NCBI RefSeq assembly: GCF_018966525.1
Contig: NZ_CP076607.1
Location: 1 to 64,000, forward strand
Source of the DNA: Paenibacillus sophorae
GTDB lineage: Bacteria > Bacillota > Bacilli > Paenibacillales > Paenibacillaceae
Length of the DNA stretch: 64,000 nt
Direction: 5' to 3'
The stretch's first letter is position 1; every line of letters starts with the position of its first letter. Made by a program: the position numbers and the translations under genes. A model generated the notes under the pieces. It searched no databases and was not told where the DNA came from. It saw nothing but the letters and a program-made list of their open reading frames with translations. Below are positions 53,235-62,067 of the stretch, piece by piece.

Positions 53235-55688
53235 TTATTCTCCGTCCTTCTCCAGCGATACCGGCTCTTTCTTGCGCACGGTCAGTTCGCCGTTCTCTTC
53301 GTCGATCTTCAGCAAATCGCCCTTGGCAATATTGCCTCTCAGCATCTCCTCGGACAGACGGTCCTCGATATGCTTCTGGATCGCGCGGCGCAGCGGACGC
53401 GCGCCGAAGGCCGGATCAAATCCTTCTTTGGCCAGGAAAGCTTTCGCTGTGTCCGTCAATTCGAAATCGACGGCGTATTCACGCAGCCGCTTGCGCAGCT
53501 CTTCGGACATCAGCGTAACGATCTCGGCGATGTGCTTCTCTTCCAGCGAGTGGAATACGATGATTTCGTCGATCCGGTTCAGGAACTCCGGACGGAAGCT
53601 CTTCTTCAGTTCATCCATGACCTTGCCCTTCATGCTCGAGTACTCGGCGCCGGCATCCTGTACCGCCGTAAATCCGAGCGTGGAGTTGCGTTTGATCGCT
53701 TGAGCGCCAACGTTCGAGGTCAGAATGATCAGCGTATTGCGGAAATCAACGACGCGGCCTTTGGAATCGGTCAAGCGGCCGTCTTCCAGCACCTGCAGCA
53801 GGATGTTGAATACTTCAGGGTGTGCCTTCTCAATTTCATCGAGCAGAACTACAGAGTATGGCTTGCGGCGTACTTTCTCGGTAAGCTGTCCGCCTTCTTC
53901 ATAGCCTACATATCCCGGAGGCGCCCCTACAAGGCGGGAAGTGGAGTGTTTCTCCATGTACTCCGACATATCGATACGGATAACGGCATTCTCGTCTCCG
54001 AACATCGCTTCGGCAAGCGCACGCGCCAGTTCCGTCTTACCAACCCCAGTCGGGCCGAGGAAGATAAAGGAGCCCATCGGACGCTTCGGATCCTTCAGAC
54101 CAGCGCGAGCCCGGCGGATGGCCCGGCTGACCGCTTTGACGGCTTCATCCTGGCCGATAACACGATCATGCAGCAGGGCTTCCATATTGAGCAGGCGTTC
54201 CGTTTCTTCTTCTTTCAGCTTATTAACAGGAATTCCGGTCCAGCTGGCCACCACTTGAGCGATATCCTCAGGGGTAACCTCGGAATCGGTACGGCCTTGT
54301 TTTTCTTTCCATTGATTCTTTGTTGTATCGAGCTCTTCACGGATTTTTTGCTCCGTATCACGAAGAGCAGCCGCTTTTTCGAACTCCTGGCTTTGAACAG
54401 CGGCGTCTTTTTCCTTGCGGATATCGTCAAGCCGCGTTTCCAGCTCTTTCAAATTCGGCGGAATCGTGTAAGAGTTCAGTCTTACTTTGGAGCCCGCCTC
54501 ATCAATAAGGTCGATCGCCTTGTCCGGCAGGAAGCGGTCGGTGATATAGCGGTCAGACAGTTTCACCGCCTGAACGATTGCCTCATCCGTAATTTTTACA
54601 CGATGATGCGCTTCATAGCGGTCACGCAGGCCGTAAAGGATTTGAACAGCTTCATCCGGAGTAGGCTGATCTACCGTGATTGGTTGGAAACGACGTTCCA
54701 GAGCCGCATCCTTCTCGATGTACTTGCGGTACTCGTCCAGCGTTGTCGCGCCGATGCATTGCAGCTCGCCGCGGGCCAGCGCGGGTTTCAGGATGTTGGA
54801 AGCGTCAATGGCTCCCTCAGCCCCGCCTGCACCGATCAGTGTATGCAATTCGTCGATGAAGAGCACAATGTTGCCCGCCTGACGAATTTCGTCCATGATC
54901 TTTTTGAGACGATCTTCGAATTCGCCGCGATATTTGGTGCCAGCAACGACCGAGCCCATGTCCAGCGTCATTACACGCTTGTCGCGCAGTGTTTCCGGAA
55001 TCTCGTTATTGATAATCTTTTGTGCCAAGCCTTCGGCGATTGCCGTTTTACCTACCCCTGGCTCACCGATGAGCACCGGATTGTTCTTCGTCCGGCGGCT
55101 CAGCACCTGAATGACGCGTTCAATCTCTTTGCTGCGCCCGATAACCGGGTCCAAGTGTCCATCTTTAGCGTAGGCCGTCAGGTCGCGGGCCAATCCGTCA
55201 AGCGTTGGTGTGCTTACATTGGATGGGCCTCCGCTGTGGCTCGAAGTGGACTCGCTGCTTCCCAGGAGCTGCAGAACCTGTTGACGGGCTTTGTTCAGGC
55301 TGATGCCCAGGTTGTTCAGAACGCGAGCAGCCACGCCTTCTCCTTCGCGGATGAGTCCGAGGAGGATATGCTCGGTGCCGACGTAGGTGTGGCCCAACTT
55401 ACGGGCTTCATCCATCGACAGCTCGATGACCTTCTTGGCTCGCGGGGTGTACGCGATGTTCGTCGGCTGTTCTTGTCCTCTGCCGATGAGCGTTTCCACC
55501 TCGTCCTGAATTTTTTCCAGACCGAGACCAAGGGCAATCAAAGCTTTGGCGGCAATGCCGTCGCCTTCGCGAATAAGTCCGAGTAAAATATGTTCTGTGC
55601 CGATATTATTGTGTCCCAGCCGAACGGCTTCTTCCTGCGCCAGCGCAAGCACTTTTTGTGCGCGTTCCGTAAATCTGCCAAACATCAT
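53235..55688 (-). CDS. clpC: ATP-dependent Clp protease ATPase subunit ClpC
   Basis: An 817-aa class I Hsp100 unfoldase that pairs with ClpP. Double Clp-N repeats (~1-145) are followed by AAA1 with GEPGVGKT, a middle domain with a UVR-type segment (LDDIRKEKDAAVQSQEFEKA) for McsA/MecA binding, and AAA2 with GPTGVGKTE and DMSEYMEKHS. In Bacillales it degrades proteins marked by McsB arginine phosphorylation. GGAGGTGCAGG precedes the double ATG at 55688/55685; the frame extension to 55778 overlaps mcsB and is rejected. Confidence 0.97.
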   Translation of the reverse strand: MMFGRFTERAQKVLALAQEEAVRLGHNNIGTEHILLGLIREGDGIAAKALIALGLGLEKIQDEVETLIGRGQEQPTNIAYTPRAKKVIELSMDEARKLGHTYVGTEHILLGLIREGEGVAARVLNNLGISLNKARQQVLQLLGSSESTSSHSGGPSNVSTPTLDGLARDLTAYAKDGHLDPVIGRSKEIERVIQVLSRRTKNNPVLIGEPGVGKTAIAEGLAQKIINNEIPETLRDKRVMTLDMGSVVAGTKYRGEFEDRLKKIMDEIRQAGNIVLFIDELHTLIGAGGAEGAIDASNILKPALARGELQCIGATTLDEYRKYIEKDAALERRFQPITVDQPTPDEAVQILYGLRDRYEAHHRVKITDEAIVQAVKLSDRYITDRFLPDKAIDLIDEAGSKVRLNSYTIPPNLKELETRLDDIRKEKDAAVQSQEFEKAAALRDTEQKIREELDTTKNQWKEKQGRTDSEVTPEDIAQVVASWTGIPVNKLKEEETERLLNMEALLHDRVIGQDEAVKAVSRAIRRARAGLKDPKRPMGSFIFLGPTGVGKTELARALAEAMFGDENAVIRIDMSEYMEKHSTSRLVGAPPGYVGYEEGGQLTEKVRRKPYSVVLLDEIEKAHPEVFNILLQVLEDGRLTDSKGRVVDFRNTLIILTSNVGAQAIKRNSTLGFTAVQDAGAEYSSMKGKVMDELKKSFRPEFLNRIDEIIVFHSLEEKHIAEIVTLMSEELRKRLREYAVDFELTDTAKAFLAKEGFDPAFGARPLRRAIQKHIEDRLSEEMLRGNIAKGDLLKIDEENGELTVRKKEPVSLEKDGE

Positions 55689-55723
55689 AACCCTGCACCT
55701 CCATAAATAATAAATATCTATAA

Positions 55724-56788
55724 TTAATGTGTGATCCCCAATGTATCCCGGAACAGCTTCGCCCGGTACATATCGCATTCGGCTGAGCTCAGCTTCTCGC
55801 CAAACATCTTTTGCAGAAATCCAGGCTGCGTCTTGACATTCAGCTCATTGAGCACCGAGATGGATGGAGCTTTCAGGATTCCCAAGTCCACGCCAAGCCG
55901 CACATCCGACAGACGCTGGGAAGCTTCCTTCAATTCCATTACGGCCGCGTAGGACAAAATTCCGTACGACCGCATGATGCGATCAGTGATCCGCAAGGCG
56001 GAATCATCCAGCAGCCGCTGGCGGGCATTGCGTTCATGATCGATAATCTGGATAGCCACACCATGCAAGTTGTCTATAATCTCTGCTTCGGTCTGCCCCA
56101 GTGTGATCTGATTGGAAATCTGAAAGATATTCCCGGCAGCTTCACTGCCTTCCCCGTAAATGCCTCTTGCCGTAAGCCCCACCTGATTAACAGCCGAGAG
56201 AATACGGCCGATCTGCTTGGTCATGACAAGCGCCGGAAGATGCATCATAACCGAAGCGCGGAGTCCTGTGCCGACATTGGTCGGGCAACTGGTTAAATAG
56301 CCTCTTCTGTCGTCAAAAGCGTAATCGACCGACTCCTCGAAGATATCGTCGATCGCGGTTGCCCTCTCCCAGGCCTCGCGAACCTGAAATCCGGGAAACA
56401 GGCATTGAATACGAAGATGGTCTTCTTCATTTATCATGATGCTGACCGACTCTTCTTCATTCAGCAGCACCGCCCCGCTGCGGGAGTCATTGACGAGATT
56501 GGGACTGATCAGATGTTTCTCGACCAGTACCTTCTTATCCAATTCTTCCAGTTCGTCAAGCTTCACCAGCTCAAACGTGCCATATCCCGCGTCCTGGTTC
56601 TGATCAACGACCGGAGCCAGAACATCCAAGACTTCATCGGCCTGATTCTTCGTAGCCAGAAGAGGAAAAGGGTGATGCTGTATATTGCGGGCGATCCGCA
56701 CACGGCTGCTGATAACAATCTCGGAGTGGCTGCCGCCGCTGCGCATCCATTCGCTTAGCGCTTGTTCGGTAAACCGGAGATCTGGCAT
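55724..56788 (-). CDS. mcsB: Protein arginine kinase McsB
   Basis: A 354-aa kinase of the phosphagen-kinase fold that phosphorylates arginines, including those of CtsR, to mark proteins for ClpCP. The ATP/substrate-binding arginines occur in VISSRVRIARNIQHHPFPLL and LTARGIYGEGSEAAGNIFQI. A C-terminal domain completes it. It lies between mcsA (29 nt) and clpC (35 nt), the standard order. Confidence 0.96.
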   Translation of the reverse strand: MPDLRFTEQALSEWMRSGGSHSEIVISSRVRIARNIQHHPFPLLATKNQADEVLDVLAPVVDQNQDAGYGTFELVKLDELEELDKKVLVEKHLISPNLVNDSRSGAVLLNEEESVSIMINEEDHLRIQCLFPGFQVREAWERATAIDDIFEESVDYAFDDRRGYLTSCPTNVGTGLRASVMMHLPALVMTKQIGRILSAVNQVGLTARGIYGEGSEAAGNIFQISNQITLGQTEAEIIDNLHGVAIQIIDHERNARQRLLDDSALRITDRIMRSYGILSYAAVMELKEASQRLSDVRLGVDLGILKAPSISVLNELNVKTQPGFLQKMFGEKLSSAECDMYRAKLFRDTLGITH

Positions 56789-56817
56789 CGTGCATTCCCC
56801 CTATATATCTTAAGACT

Positions 56818-57342
56818 TTACTCTTGTGCAATTTCTTTTTCAAGTTTTCGAATCTGATCCCTGAGCTCAGCAGCGCTTTCGAACTCTTCCTGCATGATTG
56901 CTTCCTGAAGCTGTTCCTTCAATTCATCGATTTGCCGCTTGAACTGGATTTGCGCACCGATGCGTTTGGGAATCTTCCCCACATGGCTGGTGCTGCCGTG
57001 CACTCTTTTGAAGAGCGGATCAAGACCCTTGTCAAAATATTTATAGCAGGAGCTGCAGCCGAATCGTCCGAGCTTGCTGAACTGCCCATAGGTCATGCCG
57101 CACTCCTCACAGCGAACGTCTTGAGGCTTTGCCTCGGCAGCGGATTTCCCCTTGCTTGCCCCCTCCAGATCCAATAAACCCGAAAGCAGGCTGTGAATAG
57201 AGAATCCGCCCGACGTACCCGGTATTAATTCACCCTTTTCCCTTGCACAGTTCTCGCAAATATGAAATTCCGTCTTCTCTCCGTTCACAATCTTCGTGAA
57301 ATGAAGCGTTGCCGGTCTGACACCGCACTCTTGGCAAACCAT
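56818..57342 (-). CDS. mcsA: McsA, zinc-binding activator of McsB
   Basis: A 174-aa protein with four CxxC pairs: CQEC (near the start), CENC, CEEC and CSSC, binding zinc. A C-terminal UVR motif (IDELKEQLQEAIMQEEFESA) contacts ClpC. It activates McsB kinase and helps CtsR inactivation. GAGGGAGG precedes the ATG. It follows ctsR by 29 nt. Confidence 0.95.
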   Translation of the reverse strand: MVCQECGVRPATLHFTKIVNGEKTEFHICENCAREKGELIPGTSGGFSIHSLLSGLLDLEGASKGKSAAEAKPQDVRCEECGMTYGQFSKLGRFGCSSCYKYFDKGLDPLFKRVHGSTSHVGKIPKRIGAQIQFKRQIDELKEQLQEAIMQEEFESAAELRDQIRKLEKEIAQE

Positions 57343-57371
57343 ATAACGAAATCCTCCCTCTATGCGCCGAA

Positions 57372-57836
57372 TTATTTGCTGAGCAATGAGATCAGCATCG
57401 CCTTCATCATTTTGGAACGAATTTCGTCCCGATGGGGGAGCTTAACCGCAATGCATTCACGCGAAATGGCGGCGCGCATAAGACAGGCTTCGCGTCTGGT
57501 CAAAAAGCCGGCTTCCTCGAGCTGATAAATGAGCCCCTCAGCCGTACTCTGGTCGATGCCCGAGCCAATTTTCTGGTTAAGATGCGTATGCAGCGCCGAG
57601 TGCTGCGGAAGCTCAATGCGCTGAATGCGGATATATCCGCCTCCGCCGCGTTTGCTCTCCACCAAATAGCCCTTTTCAAGCGTAAAGCGTGTGCTGATTA
57701 CATAATTGATCTGGGAGGGTACGCAGGAAAAATGGTCCGCCAGATCGTTGCGTTGAATTTCTACTGTGCCTTCGGGACTTTCATGCAAAATATTCTTCAG
57801 ATATTGTTCAATGATATCGGAGATATTACGCATCAC
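57372..57836 (-). CDS. ctsR: Transcriptional repressor CtsR
   Basis: A 154-aa class III heat-shock repressor. A winged helix-turn-helix (LADHFSCVPSQINYVISTRF) carries the glycine-rich wing ESKRGGGGYIRIQRI, the thermosensing loop with the arginines targeted by McsB. The C-terminal domain dimerises. It heads the ctsR-mcsA-mcsB-clpC operon behind a promoter overlapped by its own operator (58074-58090). Confidence 0.97.
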   Translation of the reverse strand: MMRNISDIIEQYLKNILHESPEGTVEIQRNDLADHFSCVPSQINYVISTRFTLEKGYLVESKRGGGGYIRIQRIELPQHSALHTHLNQKIGSGIDQSTAEGLIYQLEEAGFLTRREACLMRAAISRECIAVKLPHRDEIRSKMMKAMLISLLSK

Positions 57837-58073
57837 TCATCCTCCAGATTCAGAGCTTGCAGATGCAGCCGATGGCACCGTTCCCTCTTTCGGCCTCAAC
57901 CTTTAAAGGAACTTTAACCAAAGTGCAAAGAGCCGAATCCCGTATAAAGCCGGCTGACAAGCCCGGATTTAGATTCTGTTCAAGCCCTACTAGTGTGGCC
58001 TAAACTGTACACCGCATACTTGAAAAAGCGAACGGGAACGAATAAGTAATCACCTGCTGTATGCTCTGTTGAC

Positions 58074-58090
58074 TTTGACTTTCTTTGACT
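58074..58090 (-). promoter_or_regulatory. CtsR operator
   Basis: On the minus strand the tandem heptad AGTCAAA-GAA-AGTCAAA matches the CtsR consensus (A/G)GTCAAA-NAN-(A/G)GTCAAA exactly. A third partial heptad (GTCAAC) follows. It lies about 10 nt downstream of the -10 box, so binding would block transcription of ctsR-mcsA-mcsB-clpC. Confidence 0.95.
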
Positions 58091-58099
58091 TTTTTTATT

Positions 58100-58127
58100 A
58101 TTATAGCACATTCTTACGAAATGCCAA
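58100..58127 (-). promoter_or_regulatory. ctsR operon promoter
   Basis: On the minus strand TTGGCA (58127-58122), a 16-nt spacer and TATAAT (58105-58100). The start point would be near 58093, inside or next to the CtsR box. The untranslated leader to ctsR is about 255 nt. Confidence 0.8.
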
Positions 58128-58423
58128 GTCTTTGTTCAAAAAAAATCAAACAATGCCGTCCGGACGTGCGTAATACGTTCCCGCTCCCTTTTCTCTACCG
58201 ATACATTACCCATAAGCAGTCCCGCTTGATACAGGTTCATCGGCTTTTTCGTAACTGAGCAGCACCAGGTTGCCTGCAAATCATGATCAGCATAACCAGT
58301 CCCCAGTCCAAGGCGTTATTTATACAAGAAGAAACGGCTTCGCCGTCCTTTTAGGACGGCACCGTTTCTCGTAGAAATATAAGGCAAATTGATAAGCGCT
58401 CAGCTTATAAATTCTTATATTTT
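58128..58423. other. Gene-free region between the ctsR promoter and the glucosidase terminator
   Basis: No supported coding frame. It contains a nested perfect hairpin at 58331-58368 (GAAACGG-CTTC-GCCGTCC-TTTTA-GGACGGC-A-CCGTTTC), which on the minus strand runs into TTCTTCTTG. This may be a second terminator or the trace of a lost gene. The rest (58128-58330) shows nothing recognisable. Confidence 0.5.
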
Positions 58424-58463
58424 GAAAAAAACGGCTATCGTCCTCTTAGCAAGACGGTAGCCG
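58424..58463 (-). terminator. Terminator of the glucosidase gene
   Basis: On the minus strand CGGCTACCGTC and GACGATAGCCG form an 11-bp stem (one G-T/A mismatch) followed by TTTTTTTC. It begins about 41 nt after the stop codon of the GH13 gene. Confidence 0.9.
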
Positions 58464-58503
58464 CTTTGTTCCGGTATGCAGTTCTCGGACTGCTGTGATC
58501 TCG

Positions 58504-60186
58504 CTATGAAATGTTGTTCCGGGCAAGATAGATTCTCGCTTCAAAGGGGCGCAGCCGCAGCGCTGTAAGCGGTTCTTCCTCAGGGGGATAATTGGCCAGC
58601 AGCAAGCTCGGCTCCGAGGCCGGTTCACCCAGATCAACAATCAGCTCCTTCTCAGAAAAGTTGGTGATGACAAACAGCGTCTCATCATTCAGCGTTCGCC
58701 TATACGCGAACACATCAGAATGCTCCTCAAGCAGCGGGCTGTAATCGCCATAGACGATCACCTCATGCCGTTTGCGGAGCCGGATCAGTTCTCGGTAGTA
58801 GTGCAGCACGGAGCCGGGGTCTGCGAGAGCCTTCTCCACGTTTACTTCCTTATAGTTGGGATTAACATCAATCCACGGCTGCACAGTTCCGAATCCAGCG
58901 TAGTTGCTGTCATCCCATTGCATAGGTGTGCGCGCATTATCACGGCTTTTAAGGTAGATATCCCTCATCACCTCTTCGTGGGAGCGTCCTTTGATCTCGC
59001 ATTCGATCCGGTAATAGTTAAGGGTCTCCACATCCCGGTAATCCTGAATGCTGTCAAAACGGATATTGGTCATACCGATCTCTTCGCCCTGATAAATGTA
59101 AGGAGAGCCTTGCAGCATATGAATGCAGGTGGCGAACATTTTTGCGCTTTCCACGCGGTAACGGATGTCATTGCCCCAACGCGAAACGACGCGCGGCTGA
59201 TCATGATTGTTCAGATAAAGTCCGATCCAGCCTTTGCCCTGAAGCTTGATCTGCCAGCGTGTAATAATTTGCTTAAAGGCCTGCAGAGAGAACGGAATGG
59301 TCTCCCAGCGACCGCCCGGGCCGTTATCTACATCCATATGCTCAAAATAGATAATGCTGTCCAGCTCCTTGCGAGCGGAATCTGTATAGAGCAGACCTTC
59401 CTCCGCCGATACCCCGGCCATTTCCGCGACGGTAAACATGGGATAACGGGAGAAGACCTCATTGTTCATCTCCTGAAAAATATCGTGAATCCCTTCGCCG
59501 TTGGCAATTAAATGCCCGCACGGGGCCAGGCAATGATCCGGTTCGGCCGGCTCCCCGTCCTGCCATTCACCGGGCTTGACCAGAAGATTGACCGCATCAA
59601 GGCGAAAAGCATCCACACCCTTGTCCAGCCAAAAGCGCATCATGCTGTACATTTCCTTTCTGAGCGCATCATGCGACCAGTTTAGATCGGGCTGCTTGAC
59701 GGAGAAGAGATGAAGATAGTAGGCGCGGGCCTCCTCATCATATTTCCAGGCCGATCCGCCAAAGAACGATTCCCAGTTGTTCGGCTCGCTGTCGCCTTCC
59801 CGCCAATAGTAATAATCGCGGAAAGAAATGTTCCCAGGAGTTTTGGAAGCCTGAAACCACGCATGCTCGTCAGAGGTGTGATTAAGAATAATGTCCATCA
59901 TGATTTTCATGCCCCGGCAGTGAATTTCACTGCACAGACTCGTCCAGTCCTCCATGCTTCCAAATTCATCCATGATCTCGTAATAATCGCTCACATCATA
60001 ACCGTAATCATCATTAGGGGATTTATAGACAGGCCCCAGCCAGATCACATCGACCCCAAGCTCTTTCAAATAGTCCAGCTTTTCTTCAATTCCTTTAAGA
60101 TCGCCAATCCCATCGCCGTCGCTGTCTCTGAAGCTTCTCGGATATATCTGATAAATAACGGCTTCCTTCCACCATGTCCTCGTCAC
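58504..60186 (-). CDS. GH13 alpha-glucosidase (oligo-glucosidase family)
   Basis: A 560-aa cytoplasmic enzyme (no signal peptide). The (beta/alpha)8 barrel motifs are DIILNHTSDEHAWF, GVDAFRLDAVN with nucleophile D197, FTVAEMAG with acid/base E255, and NNHDQPR with D329; ARTPMQWDDSNYAGF is typical of the MalL/TreC/DexB group. The residue after the nucleophile is Ala198. In this subfamily Val there goes with alpha-1,6 and Ala/Gly/Thr with alpha-1,4 specificity, so a maltose/maltodextrin-type preference is inferred. Start is GTG 60186 with AAGGAG 9 nt upstream; the frame is open 14 codons more. It is divergent from a maltodextrin-type ABC importer. Confidence 0.9.
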   Translation of the reverse strand: MTRTWWKEAVIYQIYPRSFRDSDGDGIGDLKGIEEKLDYLKELGVDVIWLGPVYKSPNDDYGYDVSDYYEIMDEFGSMEDWTSLCSEIHCRGMKIMMDIILNHTSDEHAWFQASKTPGNISFRDYYYWREGDSEPNNWESFFGGSAWKYDEEARAYYLHLFSVKQPDLNWSHDALRKEMYSMMRFWLDKGVDAFRLDAVNLLVKPGEWQDGEPAEPDHCLAPCGHLIANGEGIHDIFQEMNNEVFSRYPMFTVAEMAGVSAEEGLLYTDSARKELDSIIYFEHMDVDNGPGGRWETIPFSLQAFKQIITRWQIKLQGKGWIGLYLNNHDQPRVVSRWGNDIRYRVESAKMFATCIHMLQGSPYIYQGEEIGMTNIRFDSIQDYRDVETLNYYRIECEIKGRSHEEVMRDIYLKSRDNARTPMQWDDSNYAGFGTVQPWIDVNPNYKEVNVEKALADPGSVLHYYRELIRLRKRHEVIVYGDYSPLLEEHSDVFAYRRTLNDETLFVITNFSEKELIVDLGEPASEPSLLLANYPPEEEPLTALRLRPFEARIYLARNNIS

Positions 60187-60288
60187 TGCCAGCCACTCCT
60201 TCTCGATACTGGAAAATGTAAGATACACTACAAAGCAAGTGATTTTTCTTTACATTCTTACATGTAAATAAATCATATAGTCGAATTA

Positions 60289-60317
60289 ATAATAATGAGC
60301 AAAAAGAACACTGTCAA
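60289..60317 (-). promoter_or_regulatory. Glucosidase gene promoter
   Basis: On the minus strand TTGACA (60317-60312), a 17-nt spacer and TATTAT (60294-60289), a near-consensus sigma-A promoter giving an about 95-nt leader. Confidence 0.75.
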
Positions 60318-60443
60318 CAAAATGACGAACATTCTGAGTGAATTCGGAATTAATATCAGGATTTTTCTTATGTTCTACACGAATACTTTAAGAAAATAGA
60401 TCAAATAGACAAATTTTATTGAAAAAACAAATCACAAAAATGA

Positions 60444-60473
60444 TTGACACTCTCAAATCCCCTCCTGTATATT
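60444..60473 (+). promoter_or_regulatory. Promoter of the ABC importer operon
   Basis: TTGACA (60444-60449), an 18-nt spacer and TATATT (60468-60473) on the plus strand. The TGTAAGG/CCTTACA inverted repeat begins right after the -10, where a repressor would block transcription. Confidence 0.75.
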
Positions 60474-60623
60474 GAAAATTGTAAGGAACGGCAACGTCAT
60501 ATGTCACAAAGCCTTACATATCCCGGCTGAAGATGAGGCCAAATCCTTAGCTTGGTGAAAATTAATCGCTTCTATCGTGTCTGTCTGCCTTAATATTTTG
60601 TATTCAAGAGGAGAGGTATGTGT

Positions 60624-61919
60624 ATGAAAAGAAGAACCGGACTGATTTCCCTTCTAATTGTTTGTATGCTCGCCGTCACCGCCTGCGGCAGCGCTTCGCC
60701 TGCGGCGAATCCTTCATCGGCTCCGGCTGCGGCCAGCGAATCCCCACTACCGAGCTCAGATGCGACGATGGACGAGCTGCAGCCAGAACCGGGAGCTGAA
60801 CTGGTCTACTGGGACAAGAAAGATGCTTTTTCCGAATATGCCGTGCAAGAGTTTGAGAAAAAATACAATGTCAAAGTAACGCTTGAAGAAGTGATGTTCT
60901 GGGAAACAGTCGGCCGTCTCATTACGGATGGTCCGGCGGGAACCGGCGCCGATGTGTTTGTCGCCGGAGCCGATCAGCTCGGTCCCAATGTGAACTCGGG
61001 CCTCTTCCTGCCGAATGATTATTTTGCCGAGGAAACAACTAACATTTCGGTTAAATCCGCTCTGGATGCAGTGACTGTCGATGGCATTCTTTACGGTTAT
61101 CCGCGCAATATCGAATCCTTCATGATGTATGTCAACAAAGATATTGTAAAGGACGCGAAGCTGGATACGTGGGACGATCTGAAGGCTTTTGCCAAGAAGT
61201 ATAATGATATCCCTAACAATAAATACGGGTTGTTCTACGAAACCAACAATTTGCTCTACAATTATTCATTTATGGCCGGTTACGGCGCCTATATCTTTGG
61301 CAATAACGGAACAGATAAGAACGACATCGGCTTGAACAACGAGGGTGCGGTTAAGGGAATGGAATTCTACCGTTCGCTGAAGGAGATATTGCCTGTGGCC
61401 AGCTCCGATCTTACCGAGGATGTCAAAGTATCGCTGTTCGAGCAGGGCAAGGTTGGCATTATTTTGGACGGAATTTGGAATCTTGGCCGATACAAGAGCC
61501 TGCCGTTTGAGGTCGGAATCATTCAAATGCCAAAAATGCCGGGTGGCGTCGATCCCAAGCCTTACGCGAGCGTTCCCGCTTATTTCGTAAGCTCCTATTC
61601 GAAGTATCCGAATGCGTCCAAGCTGTTTGCCCACTTTATGACGACGAAGGAAATGCAGCTCAAGAACTATGAGATGAGAGGCGTACTGCCTGCTTATGCC
61701 GGGATTGAGAACGATGAAAAGCTGGAGTCGGATGATATCATTCAAGTCTTCGCCAAGCATGTAGCCAATGCGGAGATGCTGCCGGTCATTCCGGAAGTGC
61801 AGTATTTCTTCCAAAATATAACCCCTGTGCTGGAACAAATCTGGAATGGGGCCGACATTAGGTCCACACTGGATAAGGCTGTGGCGGATATGAAGGCGAA
61901 TATTGCCGCAGCCCAATAG
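60624..61919 (+). CDS. Maltodextrin-type ABC transporter solute-binding lipoprotein
   Basis: A 431-aa extracellular lipoprotein. The signal peptide KRRTGLISLLIVCMLAVTAC ends in the lipobox VTAC with the lipidated C21. An Ala/Ser/Pro-rich tether (about 22-55) leads to the type-1 solute-binding fold resembling MalE/MdxE (ELVYWDKKDAFSEYAVQEFE; GYPRNIESFMMYVNKDIVKD; VGIILDGIWNLG). GAGGAGAGG precedes the start; ATG 60624 is preferred to the ATG two codons earlier. It is the first gene of a binding protein-permease-permease set and divergent from an alpha-glucosidase, suggesting uptake of maltose or maltodextrins. Confidence 0.9.
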   Translation: MKRRTGLISLLIVCMLAVTACGSASPAANPSSAPAAASESPLPSSDATMDELQPEPGAELVYWDKKDAFSEYAVQEFEKKYNVKVTLEEVMFWETVGRLITDGPAGTGADVFVAGADQLGPNVNSGLFLPNDYFAEETTNISVKSALDAVTVDGILYGYPRNIESFMMYVNKDIVKDAKLDTWDDLKAFAKKYNDIPNNKYGLFYETNNLLYNYSFMAGYGAYIFGNNGTDKNDIGLNNEGAVKGMEFYRSLKEILPVASSDLTEDVKVSLFEQGKVGIILDGIWNLGRYKSLPFEVGIIQMPKMPGGVDPKPYASVPAYFVSSYSKYPNASKLFAHFMTTKEMQLKNYEMRGVLPAYAGIENDEKLESDDIIQVFAKHVANAEMLPVIPEVQYFFQNITPVLEQIWNGADIRSTLDKAVADMKANIAAAQ

Positions 61920-62017
61920 GAGGCTGACTACAATAGCCCCACAAAGTGGAGCCTTAACTTCGAAGCTTATTCCAAATACTTTGCGGGGGCCCCAAAATTC
62001 TTAACTATTACGCTAAG

Positions 62018-62046
62018 GCCGCTCCGTCGCTATCGGAGCGGCTTTT
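62018..62046 (+). terminator. Hairpin between the binding protein and first permease genes
   Basis: GCCGCTCCG and CGGAGCGGC (62018-62042) form a 9-bp stem followed by TTTT, ending 4 nt before the ribosome-binding site of the next gene. Such intra-operon terminators often let binding-protein mRNA exceed permease mRNA; this is inferred here. Confidence 0.75.
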
Positions 62047-62067
62047 CTATAAGGAGTGAATACAACG

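Larger units (their letters stand above)
60217..60518. repeat. TGTAAG/CTTACA motifs across the divergent sugar-gene control region
   Basis: TGTAAG or its complement occurs at 60217-60222, 60257-60262 (inside the palindrome TTACATGTAA), 60480-60485 and 60513-60518. The last two form the inverted arms TGTAAGG / CCTTACA, downstream of the rightward promoter. The palindrome lies in the leader of the glucosidase gene. They may be operators for one local regulator; no regulator gene is in the window. Confidence 0.45.

Noticed and set aside
53202..55586. A 794-codon plus-strand open frame opposite clpC
   Set aside because: It is the exact antisense of a conserved ClpC sequence, has no good ribosome-binding site or promoter, and its translation shows no recognisable domain. 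Strong codon bias in clpC explains the open antisense frame.
55689..55778. Extended N-terminus of ClpC
   Set aside because: The extension overlaps mcsB and the ribosome-binding site, and homologous ClpC proteins start MMFGRFTERAQ.
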